Of a stretch of 64,000 nt of DNA, positions 11,139 through 20,091 are shown one piece after another (position 1 is the first letter of the stretch; every line of letters begins with the position of its first letter). Under the pieces are notes generated by a model. The model saw only the letters and a program-made list of their open reading frames with translations. It was not told where the DNA came from and ran no database searches. The position numbers and the translations under genes are program-made. Source of the stretch: an uncultured Roseibium sp. (GTDB taxonomy: Bacteria; Pseudomonadota; Alphaproteobacteria; Rhizobiales; Stappiaceae); contig NZ_CANLVF010000002.1 in assembly GCF_947494555.1 (NCBI RefSeq), forward strand, positions 1,302,001 to 1,366,000, in the 5' to 3' direction.

Positions 11139-12521
11139 ATGCCGCTAGACCACGACGCCATCACCGCTCTTGCTCCAGACCAGGCATCGCTGAAGGCCGC
11201 GAACGGTCTCACAAAGGCGAAGAAATGGCCGCTGCGCGCGCAATCTGAAGCAGATCACCTCGTATGGGGCGAGTGTCAGGGATCGGGCGCCAATCCGTAT
11301 CGAACGGTATTCGACACGGCCAACCACAGTTACAAATGCACCTGTCCGTCCCGCAAATTTCCCTGCAAGCACGTGCTCGCCCTGATGTGGATGTTTGCTG
11401 ACGATCCGTCGCCCTTCCAGCCGGATGCTGTGCCCGACTGGGTAAGCGATTGGCTGGGGAGACGGCGCACGACCGGTTCAAAACCGGCTGATTCTGCAGA
11501 CAAAAGTGCGGTGGGCAAATCGCTTGATGAGGCTCGCGTTGAAACGCCGGACAAGCTGACCGACCCAAAGGTGGAAGCACGCCGCCAGGCGGCTGCCGAG
11601 AAGCGCGCGAAAGACACGGAAGCCGCGCTCTTTGCCGCAACCGAAGATCTTCAGCAATGGATCTCCGACCAGCTGAGAACCGGCCTCGCGGGGTTCCTCC
11701 ACGACATGACGGACCGCTGCCGCTCGATCGCCGCGCGCCTTGTCGACGGCAAGGCACAAGCGCTTGCAGGCAGGCTTGACGAGCTGCCGGCCAAACTGAT
11801 GCCGCTCAACGCCGAAGAACGCCTGGAAACAGCGCTTCTCGAGCTGGGCAAGATCGTCATTTTGACAAAGGCCTGGCGTAAGAACCCCTCAGATCCTGAG
11901 CTGAGGCGCTCTGTTGCGACGTCGGAAACACGCGAAAGCCTCTTTGAAAATCCGGCAGTGCTCCGCGTTTCGTCCCATTGGGAGGTGATCGGCGAGGAAA
12001 TCGTGACACGCCGGGACGGTATGGTCAGCCAGGCCACCTGGCTCCTCAACCTCGGCGAAGGGCCCGACTTTGCCGTTTTGCTCGACTTTTTCCAAGCCTC
12101 CCTCGGCAGACGCAGCAGTGCCTTCGTCATGGGCGAGCAATTCGAAGCGGAATTGCACTTTTATCCGGCCCGAATGCCGCTCAGGGCAATTTTGGGTGAA
12201 CGCAAACCGGGCGGCTCTGAAAAAATCGTCTGGCCATCGGCAAACGGCTCAGATCCGCTTACACCGTTTCTCGATGCCCAGGATGCAGCGCCCTGGTTGA
12301 CGCGTGGTCCAATCCTGCTGCCAGCGGGACGGTTCTGCCGCGCCGGAACCGACATCTGGTGGCAATCTGCGGATGGTCAACACGCCTTGCGCATCGTCAA
12401 TACGCCGCCTGCGCATGTCGCCGGAATGCAGCTCTCGTCTTCCGTGGGCCTTTGGGACGGCAAGCGGCTTTCCCTGCTTGGCGCTCAGTCGAACTGGGGA
12501 AGGATCCAGCTCCATGACTGA
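11139..12521 (+). CDS. SWIM zinc-finger protein (YehQ-like), first gene of a MoxR-VWA operon
   Basis: A 460-residue cytoplasmic protein. A SWIM zinc finger lies near the N-terminus with ligands C67-x-C69-x6-C76-x-H78 (CTCPSRKFPCKH). SWIM fingers bind DNA or proteins. The rest is alpha-helical and charged with no enzyme motif that I recognise. It opens a five-gene operon: the next gene starts inside its last codons (ATG at 12514). The combination of SWIM protein, MoxR ATPase, DUF5682 and VWA protein matches what I remember of E. coli yehQ/yehL/yehM/yehP. Its role is unknown; a substrate-recognition or DNA-binding adaptor for the ATPase is a guess. Confidence 0.85.
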   Translation: MPLDHDAITALAPDQASLKAANGLTKAKKWPLRAQSEADHLVWGECQGSGANPYRTVFDTANHSYKCTCPSRKFPCKHVLALMWMFADDPSPFQPDAVPDWVSDWLGRRRTTGSKPADSADKSAVGKSLDEARVETPDKLTDPKVEARRQAAAEKRAKDTEAALFAATEDLQQWISDQLRTGLAGFLHDMTDRCRSIAARLVDGKAQALAGRLDELPAKLMPLNAEERLETALLELGKIVILTKAWRKNPSDPELRRSVATSETRESLFENPAVLRVSSHWEVIGEEIVTRRDGMVSQATWLLNLGEGPDFAVLLDFFQASLGRRSSAFVMGEQFEAELHFYPARMPLRAILGERKPGGSEKIVWPSANGSDPLTPFLDAQDAAPWLTRGPILLPAGRFCRAGTDIWWQSADGQHALRIVNTPPAHVAGMQLSSSVGLWDGKRLSLLGAQSNWGRIQLHD

Positions 12522-13935
12522 GCTCTCCCAATCTCTTGAAAAGATCAAGAGCCGTTGGATGGTCGGTGGAAGCGCAGCTGAACAGGCGCCGCCGGAGCTG
12601 CGCGTATGTCTTGGTGGTGCCGACGACCCCGAGCTTGCCTTGCTCGCGATCACCGCGCAGGCAGGCATTGTCGCATTCCGGTCCGCGCCTTCTGCCGAAC
12701 TCACCCCTTATGCCGCTCTTCCTGAATTGCCGCTGCCGACGCTGCCGGAACAGCACAGATCGATCTTCCGGCGCATCTTTGCACTGCAAAAGATCTCAAA
12801 CGAGCAAAGCAACCTCCTGCTTCATTTCCTGGCGTCCCGGGGCTACGTGACGCATCCTGCGGATTTCATGCCGTCACGATTCGATGATTTGCCAGCGTGC
12901 TATGGGCCCTGGAACGGCTGGGACGAGCGTGAAGCGGTGGTGTCGAACCTTGAGCTTTCAGAAGAGGCCTGGGATCATTTCCTACCTGGTGAACGGGTGA
13001 ATGCGCTCTTCGACATGCGCCGCCAGGATGCCGGAAAAGCGCGATCTCTGATTGAGGCCAAGGCGGAACAGTTGCCCGCCGAACAGCGTCTGCGCGTCAT
13101 CCAGTGCCTTGGCCAAAACCTTTCTCAAGGTGACATTCCGTTTCTGGAAAAGCTTGTTGGGTCCGACCGTTCGCAAAAGGTACAGGCACTCGCCACAGCA
13201 TTTCTTGCAAGGCTCGGCCGCAATCTCGACGAGGCAGAAAACGCGCAGGAACTGGCGGACTTTCACCAAGCCGGCAAAAAGGGCCTCATCAACCGGAAAA
13301 CGATCGTCAGTGCCCGCAAACTCAAGACAGCTGCGCAGCGCGCGCGAAGATCCGAGCTTTACGAGATTGTCAGCCTGCCCGGTCTCGCTGCGGCGCTGCA
13401 AATGGATCCTGACGCGCTGATCGCCAGCTGGCAGTTTGGCGAAGACGTCATGGATGCCAGTTTCTGCGGCCTTGTTGCAAGGACGGGATCAGACGGGCAG
13501 CTTAGCGCCTGTGTCGACCGGGTCCTGTCAGAAAAGTCGGCGGCGGCAGACACCCTGCCCCCGCTTCTTGAGCGGCTGAGTGCTGAAGACCGAAAGAGAC
13601 ATTTGCCCAAGATCCTGGCCAAGGAAGAGCATGGTTTCGACACGGCGCTTTCCTGCATGCACGGATATCTGGGAACTATCGGCACCGCCGACCTCGAAAA
13701 GGCACCGTTTCTGACCGAACTGCTTGCCGCCATTCGTGCACAGGCAGATGACGAAAAGAAAACGGGCCAGACAGCGCTCATTCAAGAAGCGCTGTTTCAA
13801 CTTGGACTGATGGCAGACCCCGTCGCAGCCCAGGCCTCGATCAACACATTTCTAACGGCGGGCATGAGCCGCGCCGATGCGGCGCTGCTGATATTACAGC
13901 TCAACGCCGCCCTGACACCGGGAGATCCTTCATGA
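12514..13935 (+). CDS. DUF5691 family protein
   Basis: A 473-residue soluble, mostly helical protein. An upstream in-frame start at 12304 exists but would overlap the SWIM gene by 218 bases; the ATG at 12514 gives the usual 8-base coupling overlap and begins MTELSQSLEKIKSRW. The middle (GWDEREAVVSN, then PGERVNALFDMRRQDAGKARSLIEAK, and a stretch LEKLVGSDRSQKVQALATAFLARL) looks like repeated helical hairpins of a HEAT-like scaffold and matches DUF5691 in outline. No catalytic motif is visible. It always sits, as far as I recall, with the SWIM and MoxR genes, and overlaps the MoxR start by four bases (ATGA). Confidence 0.78.
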   Translation: MTELSQSLEKIKSRWMVGGSAAEQAPPELRVCLGGADDPELALLAITAQAGIVAFRSAPSAELTPYAALPELPLPTLPEQHRSIFRRIFALQKISNEQSNLLLHFLASRGYVTHPADFMPSRFDDLPACYGPWNGWDEREAVVSNLELSEEAWDHFLPGERVNALFDMRRQDAGKARSLIEAKAEQLPAEQRLRVIQCLGQNLSQGDIPFLEKLVGSDRSQKVQALATAFLARLGRNLDEAENAQELADFHQAGKKGLINRKTIVSARKLKTAAQRARRSELYEIVSLPGLAAALQMDPDALIASWQFGEDVMDASFCGLVARTGSDGQLSACVDRVLSEKSAAADTLPPLLERLSAEDRKRHLPKILAKEEHGFDTALSCMHGYLGTIGTADLEKAPFLTELLAAIRAQADDEKKTGQTALIQEALFQLGLMADPVAAQASINTFLTAGMSRADAALLILQLNAALTPGDPS

Positions 13936-15008
13936 GTGACACGTTGCGCCAGCCCGCCGAGATCACCTATGCAGATGAAATTGAGGCTCTGAAGGCAACA
14001 GACGACCAGCCGAAACCGGAGGGCTGGGAGCTCTCGCCGCAAGCGGTCATCACCTACCTGATGGGCGGGAAAGCCGGCGGCACGGAGATCAGCGCGAAAT
14101 ATGTGGGCAACCGCCGGCTGATCGAAACGGCGGTGGCAACGCTTGCCACAGACCGCGCCCTGCTTCTGCTTGGTGTCCCGGGGACGGCCAAATCCTGGGT
14201 GTCGGAGCATCTGGCTGCGGCGATATCAGGCAAATCCACGCGTGTTATCCAGTGCACGGCCGGCACAGACGAAAACCAGGTCCGGTACAGCTGGAACTAC
14301 GCCCAGCTGCTCGCGCACGGACCAAGCCGCGAAGCTCTGGTTCCGACCCCTTTGTTCCGGGCAATGGAAGACGGTAAGCTCTGCCGTCTGGAAGAGCTCA
14401 CCCGGATGGGATCGGATGTTCAGGACACTCTCATAACGGTGCTATCGGAAAAGATGTTGCCGATCCCGGAGCTAAACGACGCGGTGTTTGCCACACGCGG
14501 GTTCAATGTCATTGCCACTGCCAACGACCGCGACAAAGGGGTCAACGAGCTGTCCGCCGCTCTCAAGCGGCGCTTCAACGTCGTAGTGCTTCCGCTTCCC
14601 GACGATATGGACGAGGAAATCGCCATTGTGTCCAAGCGCGTCGGCGAGATGGCCCGCTCTCTGGATCTCCCAGCTCCGAAGAACGTCGCGGAGGAAGTCA
14701 CGCGGCTCCTCGCCATTTTCCGCGAACTCAGATCAGGCGAAACGGTGGATGGGAAGACAACGCTCAAAAAGCCGTCTGGCAATCTTTCAACTGCCGAGGC
14801 GATTGCCGTCACCATCGGTGGTCTCAGCCACGCGGCCTTTTTCAACAATGGCAAACTGACGGCCGACAGCCTCGCCCCGAACGTCCTTGGCGCAATCGTG
14901 AAGGATCCGGTTCAGGACAAGATCGTGCTTGAGGAATACCTTGAGACCGTTCTTAAAAAACGGCGTGATTACGCGGATTATTACCATAGCTTGACCGAAC
15001 TGGTCTGA
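13932..15008 (+). CDS. MoxR-family AAA+ ATPase (YehL-like)
   Basis: A 358-residue AAA+ ATPase of the MoxR branch (AAA_5/AAA_lid). Walker A is G81-V-P-G-T-A-K-S88 and the Walker B region reads GKLCRLEELTRM. Sensor 1 lies in FNVIATANDRD, and the Arg-rich LSAALKRRFN follows. MoxR ATPases are hexameric chaperone-like motors that work with a von Willebrand A partner to remodel a target or insert a cofactor. The matching VWA protein is two genes downstream. The gene overlaps DUF5691 and is followed after 20 bases by DUF5682. Confidence 0.9.
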   Translation: MSDTLRQPAEITYADEIEALKATDDQPKPEGWELSPQAVITYLMGGKAGGTEISAKYVGNRRLIETAVATLATDRALLLLGVPGTAKSWVSEHLAAAISGKSTRVIQCTAGTDENQVRYSWNYAQLLAHGPSREALVPTPLFRAMEDGKLCRLEELTRMGSDVQDTLITVLSEKMLPIPELNDAVFATRGFNVIATANDRDKGVNELSAALKRRFNVVVLPLPDDMDEEIAIVSKRVGEMARSLDLPAPKNVAEEVTRLLAIFRELRSGETVDGKTTLKKPSGNLSTAEAIAVTIGGLSHAAFFNNGKLTADSLAPNVLGAIVKDPVQDKIVLEEYLETVLKKRRDYADYYHSLTELV

Positions 15009-15028
15009 AGCAGAGCGGGTATTCGAAC

Positions 15029-17311
15029 GTGAGCGCAGCCGTCTCCTATTTCGGTATAAGGCACCACGGCCCCGGCAGTGCGCGCAGGCTGCTGGAAGCG
15101 CTGGAGGACCTGCGGCCCTCCGAGGTGCTTGTTGAAGGTCCGGCTGATCTCAGTGACCTTCTGCCGCTTCTGGCGAGCCCGTCGATGCAGCCGCCCGTCG
15201 CGCTGCTGGCCTACCCGAAAGACACGCCGGAACGGGCCGTGTTCTGGCCTTTTGCGGAGTTTTCGCCCGAGTATCAGGCAGTATGCTGGGCAGTGCGCAA
15301 CGGCGTTCCCGTCCGCTTTATCGATCTGCCCGTTTCCTGGAGCGTCTCGGGTGGCGAGACCGAGGATCCGGTCGCAGCACCGGAAGGTGAGAGCTCTGCA
15401 GACGGAGTGACTTCAGAAGACGAGCCGGAAGACCAGCAGGCAGAGGACGATGATCAGACCCTCCGCCGCGACCCGATCGGAGCGCTCGCCGAGACCGCGG
15501 GCTATGAAGACGGTGAGAGCTGGTGGCAGGACGTGATTGAAGAAAACCCTGCGCCCGGTCCCGTCTTCGAGGCCGTCTCCGATGCCATGTCGGCTCTCAG
15601 GGAACGCGAGACGGATCTGCCGAAACGCGAGGCCGCACGTGAAGCCCATATGCGCCTGGAGATCAGCAAATCCGCCAAGACAGTTGAAGGGGCGATCGCC
15701 GTGGTCTGTGGTGCATGGCACGTACCGGCCCTGAAAGCGAAACATACAGCCAAAGACGACCGGGCCCTTTTGAAGGGGGCTCCCAAGACCAGAATTTCCG
15801 CGACCTGGGCGCCCTGGACCGCGCCCCGCCTCGCCTTTGGCAGCGGCTATGGCGCCGGTGTAGCGGCCCCCGGCTGGTGTCTTCATCTGTGGCAGACCCG
15901 TGACGATGAAAAGACGACACGATGGGTTGCCAGGATCGCTAGAGCCCTTCGCGCGCAGGGCCAGGTCGTTTCCACCGCATCGCTTATCGAGACGGAGCGG
16001 CTCGCGGTCACGCTGGCATCGGTGCGGCAACGGCCACAACCTGGCTACGAGGAACTGCGTGATGCCGCCATTTCCTGCCTATGTTTCGGCAATGCGCTGA
16101 TCTGGGCAACGATTTCCAGTGAGCTTCTCATCGGGTCTGAGACCGGGCTGATCCCCGACGACGTGCCCATGGCTCCATTGCTTGAGGACCTCCAGCGGCA
16201 GCAGAAAAAGGCAAGGCTCAAGCCAGAAGCCCTTGAAAAGGAGCTCTCGCTTGACCTCCGCTCCGAGAGCGGGCTGTTCCGTTCGACGCTGCTCCACCGG
16301 CTGTCTGTTCTTAAAGTGCCCTGGGGCACGCCTCTGGATCCAGGGCGCAGCCGGGGAACCTTTCGAGAGCGCTGGATGCTGCGCTGGGAACCGGAATACG
16401 CGGTAGAGCTCGTTGAGAACCTGGTGTTCGGTGCGACAATCGAACAGGCGGCAAGCGGCAGGATCCGGTCCGAGCTCCAGAGCTGTCATGCGCTCGGTCC
16501 GCTCGCTGATCTCGTTTATGGCGCCATGACGGCACAGCTCAACGATGCCGCGGCAGAAGGCGTCAATCTGCTGGGAGAACGTGCTGGACAGACTTCGGAT
16601 TGCAGCGAACTGCTGACGTCTCTGCCGGCACTTGCTGACATTCTGCGCTATGGCGCAGCCCGCGAAATCGACACGGTGCAGCTTGGAAGCCTCTTTGAAC
16701 GCATCGCGACACAGGCTTCGCTTGCCCTGCCCTACGCCGTGCGCGGCCTCGACAAGGATGCGTCCGAGGCCATGCGCTCCCAGATCCAGAGCGCGGACGG
16801 TGCCGTCAAACTATTGGAAGATCGCCCGGATCTCCTAAAGACCTGGCAAGATGCCTTGCAGTCCATCGTTTCGGAACCGCAGGCAAACCGGCTTCTGTCG
16901 GGTCTTGCCGCGCGATTGCTCTATGAAGCCGACGTGATGAGCCCCGACGAAGCGGTTGAGCTGCTCACACGCATGTTGTCTCCGGGAACGGAAGTCTCCG
17001 ACGCTGCCGCGTTTTTTGCCGGTTTTCTGGAAGGCGCCGGACAAAGACTGCTTTACGACGAAGGCCTTCGCGGCTGCGTCGACGGCTGGCTGGTCAGTCT
17101 GGAGGAAGAGGCCTTCACCGAATATCTGCCGCTCTTCCGGCGTGTCTTCTCCCAGATGGACAAGGCAGAACGCAAACGCCTGATGGACGCACTCTTCGAT
17201 ACCGTGCGCAGCGGCGGGACACATTTGATCGCAGCCCCGGATTCAGAAACGCGCTGGCCGCGACATCTGGAAATCCTGACCGGCATACTGGCGGGGGAAA
17301 ATCATGGATGA
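15029..17311 (+). CDS. DUF5682 family protein (YehM-like), putative TraB/TIKI-type hydrolase
   Basis: A 760-residue protein, about the same length as E. coli YehM. The N-terminus has G9-I-R-H12-H-G-P-G-S-A-R, then P-S-E-V-L-V-E36-G-P. After an acidic insert (residues about 110-150) comes V-V-C-G228-A-W-H231-V-P-A-L. Two G-x-x-H motifs with a Glu after the first strand are the pattern of the TraB/TIKI/GumN and EreA/ChaN-like superfamily of metal-dependent hydrolases, so I infer a divergent enzyme of that fold with a long helical C-terminal half. Start is GTG at 15029. The stop overlaps the VWA start by eight bases. Substrate unknown. Confidence 0.82.
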   Translation: MSAAVSYFGIRHHGPGSARRLLEALEDLRPSEVLVEGPADLSDLLPLLASPSMQPPVALLAYPKDTPERAVFWPFAEFSPEYQAVCWAVRNGVPVRFIDLPVSWSVSGGETEDPVAAPEGESSADGVTSEDEPEDQQAEDDDQTLRRDPIGALAETAGYEDGESWWQDVIEENPAPGPVFEAVSDAMSALRERETDLPKREAAREAHMRLEISKSAKTVEGAIAVVCGAWHVPALKAKHTAKDDRALLKGAPKTRISATWAPWTAPRLAFGSGYGAGVAAPGWCLHLWQTRDDEKTTRWVARIARALRAQGQVVSTASLIETERLAVTLASVRQRPQPGYEELRDAAISCLCFGNALIWATISSELLIGSETGLIPDDVPMAPLLEDLQRQQKKARLKPEALEKELSLDLRSESGLFRSTLLHRLSVLKVPWGTPLDPGRSRGTFRERWMLRWEPEYAVELVENLVFGATIEQAASGRIRSELQSCHALGPLADLVYGAMTAQLNDAAAEGVNLLGERAGQTSDCSELLTSLPALADILRYGAAREIDTVQLGSLFERIATQASLALPYAVRGLDKDASEAMRSQIQSADGAVKLLEDRPDLLKTWQDALQSIVSEPQANRLLSGLAARLLYEADVMSPDEAVELLTRMLSPGTEVSDAAAFFAGFLEGAGQRLLYDEGLRGCVDGWLVSLEEEAFTEYLPLFRRVFSQMDKAERKRLMDALFDTVRSGGTHLIAAPDSETRWPRHLEILTGILAGENHG

Positions 17312-18491
17312 ACGTGGACGCCGCTGGCGCTTGGCCCTTGGCGGTGACGATGAAACCCTGGAAGGCCGCGACCAGCGGCTCTCTGCCGCGCTCAGCGCGC
17401 TCTACAATCCTGAAGACGGGTCGACGGGAACTGGCAAAGGCGGCAGAGGCAAGCGCGGAGGTCTCGGAGGATCCGCGCCCAATGTCGCCCGATGGCTTGG
17501 CGATATCCGCGAATTCTTCCCTTCGTCCGTCGTTCAGGTGGTTCAGAAAGACGCATTCGATCGCCTCGGCTTGCGACAGATGCTCATGGAGCCGGAGTTT
17601 CTGGCGGTCATGGAAGCCGACGTGAACCTTGTTGCCGATCTGGTTTCGATGCGCGGTGTGATGCCGGAAAAAACCAAGGAAACCGCGCGTGAAGTGATCG
17701 CCAAGGTGGTGGCAGAACTGATGGAACGCCTGGAGCGCAGAACGGCGGAAGCCCTGCGCGGCGCGGTCGACAAATCCAAGCGCACCTTCCGTCCACGCTT
17801 TGCCGATATCGACTGGCCGAGAACGATCCGGGCAAACCTTCACAATTACCAGGCTGATCACAACACGATCGTTCCTGAAAAACTGATAGGTTTCATGCGA
17901 CGGCAACGGCGGATCGTGGATCTGGACGAGGTCGTTCTGTGCGTCGACCAGTCGGGCTCGATGGCCTCCTCTGTCGTCTACGCCTCCATTTTCGCCGCCG
18001 TCATGGCGTCCCTGCCCGTGGTCGCGACAAAACTCGTCTGTTTCGATACTGCCATCCTCGACCTGACGGAGGATCTCGCGGATCCGGTCGACGTGCTTTT
18101 CGGCGTTCAGCTTGGCGGGGGAACCGACATCAACCAGGCCGTTGCCTACTGCGAAGACAAGATCGAACGGCCGTCGAAATCGCACCTGGTTCTGATCACC
18201 GATCTCTATGAGGGCGGCAATGCAAAGGAACTGGTCGCGCGCGTCGGCAGGCTGATCGGCCAGGGCGTGAACGTGATCGTTTTGCTTGCCCTCACGGACA
18301 CCGGCAATCCCTCTTATGATGCCCGATTGGCCGCGACGATGGCCACGCTCGGCGTTCCTGTGTTCGCGGCGACCCCGGACCAGTTTCCGGACCTTATGGC
18401 TTGCGCCCTCCGGCGGGAAGACATTCACCGGTGGGCGGCAACGCAGGACATCAAGACCATACGCCCGGACGAAGACGAACCCACTGTCTGA
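17304..18491 (+). CDS. von Willebrand factor A domain protein (YehP-like), partner of the MoxR ATPase
   Basis: A 395-residue protein with a C-terminal VWA domain (about residues 205-385). Its metal-ion-dependent adhesion site is intact: D215-Q-S217-G-S219-M, with the downstream Thr in GGGTDINQA and an Asp in ITDLYEGG. The N-terminal 200 residues are helical and basic after a Gly-rich linker (TGKGGRGKRGGLGG). MoxR ATPases act with such VWA proteins, which dock targets through the bound metal. Last gene of the five-gene operon. It has no signal peptide, so the complex is cytoplasmic. It converges on the MFS gene with only 3 bases between stops. Confidence 0.9.
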   Translation: MDERGRRWRLALGGDDETLEGRDQRLSAALSALYNPEDGSTGTGKGGRGKRGGLGGSAPNVARWLGDIREFFPSSVVQVVQKDAFDRLGLRQMLMEPEFLAVMEADVNLVADLVSMRGVMPEKTKETAREVIAKVVAELMERLERRTAEALRGAVDKSKRTFRPRFADIDWPRTIRANLHNYQADHNTIVPEKLIGFMRRQRRIVDLDEVVLCVDQSGSMASSVVYASIFAAVMASLPVVATKLVCFDTAILDLTEDLADPVDVLFGVQLGGGTDINQAVAYCEDKIERPSKSHLVLITDLYEGGNAKELVARVGRLIGQGVNVIVLLALTDTGNPSYDARLAATMATLGVPVFAATPDQFPDLMACALRREDIHRWAATQDIKTIRPDEDEPTV

Positions 18492-18494
18492 GGA

Positions 18495-19658
18495 TCAGCG
18501 TATCCTGAAGGTCAGCACGCCGAGAAGAGCCATTGCGGCGGCAAGCGCCAGCAGGACCGCGCGCGCATCATCGCCGGACGCGAAGAGCGCAACCATCAGA
18601 CCTGCAAGCGGTTGCGACAGATTGTTGAGGCAAATGATCACGCCGGTCGTCTTGCCGAAATCCTGCGCCGGAATGATCTCCTTGCGAAGCGTGCGCACAT
18701 AGATGTTGAACATCTTGTCGAAGCCGGCAATCAGAAGAAATCCGGCGGTATAAATCAGGGGATGGGCTCCGAGCCCGGTGAGCACAGCACCCAGGCAGAT
18801 GAAGGCGTAGGCTGTCCGGCCGAGGATCTTTAGCCCTAAATGGATGTGAGCGGTCAGGCTCAGCACGGCAAGTGTTGCCAGGGCACCGCCCACCTGCAGC
18901 CATGCATAGGTCTGCACGCTCTGGGCGAAAAACCCGGTCATCATTGCAGCGGCCGTTGCCAAGGTCGCCCCGATGATGAGATTGACACCGGCAGCTTGCA
19001 GAATTGCCCGCATCAGGCCGGGGAGGCTCCAGGCAAGATGCAGAGCTTTCCTGAACTCCGAAACGGGATGCCTGGTGGGAGCTTCCGGCACGGGTTCCAT
19101 GCGGGACTGCCCCCGCCAAAGCAGGAACAGCCCGTCTGAGAGAAAAAACAGCGCCGTTGCGACGAACACGACCGTTTCCCACGGCCAAATCGCCATCAGG
19201 TACGCTGCAATGAGTGGTCCGAGGACGACCCCCATCTGCGCGGCAAGCTGGCTGTAGCTGGCCACCTTCTCAAATCGCTGATCGTTGAAGGCCCGGACAA
19301 GCACCATTTCCAGCGCGAGCAATCCCTGCGTCGTCAGAACACCCACGAGCGCCGACAGGCCAATCAACCACCACACGCCGCCAAATGCGATCTGACCCGC
19401 GATACAGACCAGGCAGACGACGGCGCGCAGAATGCGGCTGATCCTGAGGAGAAGGATCGGATTGATCCTGTCGCACAGAATGCCGGCAACCGGAAAGGTG
19501 AGATAACGGGGCAGCGTTTCAAAGAAAAACGCAAGGCCCGACCACGCAACATTGCCTGTAATCTGGAAGATCACCAGAGGAACCAGAAACAAAAGGATCT
19601 GGTCGGCCAGCACGGTCAGGAACATGGACGCGAAAAAAGCGCGATCGCGAACGAGCAT
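18495..19658 (-). CDS. MFS transporter
   Basis: A 387-residue polytopic membrane protein with about 12 hydrophobic segments. Features of the major facilitator superfamily include the loop after helix 2, PVAGILCDRINPILLLRISR, where the usual G-x-L-a-D-R pattern appears as G-I-L-C-D-R. Resembles the drug-efflux-like MFS_1/MFS_3 group; the substrate cannot be read from sequence. No partner gene is adjacent in the same operon. The ribosome binding site before the ATG is weak. Confidence 0.85.
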   Translation of the reverse strand: MLVRDRAFFASMFLTVLADQILLFLVPLVIFQITGNVAWSGLAFFFETLPRYLTFPVAGILCDRINPILLLRISRILRAVVCLVCIAGQIAFGGVWWLIGLSALVGVLTTQGLLALEMVLVRAFNDQRFEKVASYSQLAAQMGVVLGPLIAAYLMAIWPWETVVFVATALFFLSDGLFLLWRGQSRMEPVPEAPTRHPVSEFRKALHLAWSLPGLMRAILQAAGVNLIIGATLATAAAMMTGFFAQSVQTYAWLQVGGALATLAVLSLTAHIHLGLKILGRTAYAFICLGAVLTGLGAHPLIYTAGFLLIAGFDKMFNIYVRTLRKEIIPAQDFGKTTGVIICLNNLSQPLAGLMVALFASGDDARAVLLALAAAMALLGVLTFRIR

Positions 19659-20091
19659 CTGGATCTTTCAAGAGTGCACCGCAGGGAGGGTTCTTTTGGC
19701 TAGCACTCGCATGTTGGCGCTGCAAGCCGTATCCGTCAGGTGGATCACGTTCCAATTGGCTTTTGGTACGGTAGAATGCTTTTGGAGGTTTCGACCCTCT
19801 CCCAGTTAATTGATCCGGTTCTGAGTTAGTGACTTTCTCGATTTCAAGGAGACCACTGATCAAGAGACGATTTTGCGAAGAACAAATAACCGAGATTTTG
19901 AAGGAGCACGAAGCGGGTGTTTCGGCCAAGGAAATTCATACAAGAACAGCGCTTTGCACTTGCCGCTGTTGCTAGCACAGCGATTGTTCGTATTGCGGTG
20001 GAAAATCTTTTGTTTCGACGTAGCGTGCTTCGCCAATCTGGCTGGTCGAGGACTTCGGTATGCCCGACCGCGGCAATCTAATGATCCAACA
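19659..20091. other. Intergenic region, no gene seen
   Basis: 433 bases between the MFS start and the AraC stop, both on the minus strand. It should contain the MFS promoter. Short open frames on either strand have no start-site support and no recognisable protein features. Confidence 0.5.

Noticed and set aside
12304..12513. Upstream start for the DUF5691 gene
   Set aside because: Would overlap the SWIM gene by 218 bases; the ATG at 12514 gives the usual short overlap.
17115..18428. 437-codon open frame on the minus strand
   Set aside because: Lies fully antisense to the VWA gene, which has an intact MIDAS motif; the minus frame has no family pattern and is a shadow of codon bias.
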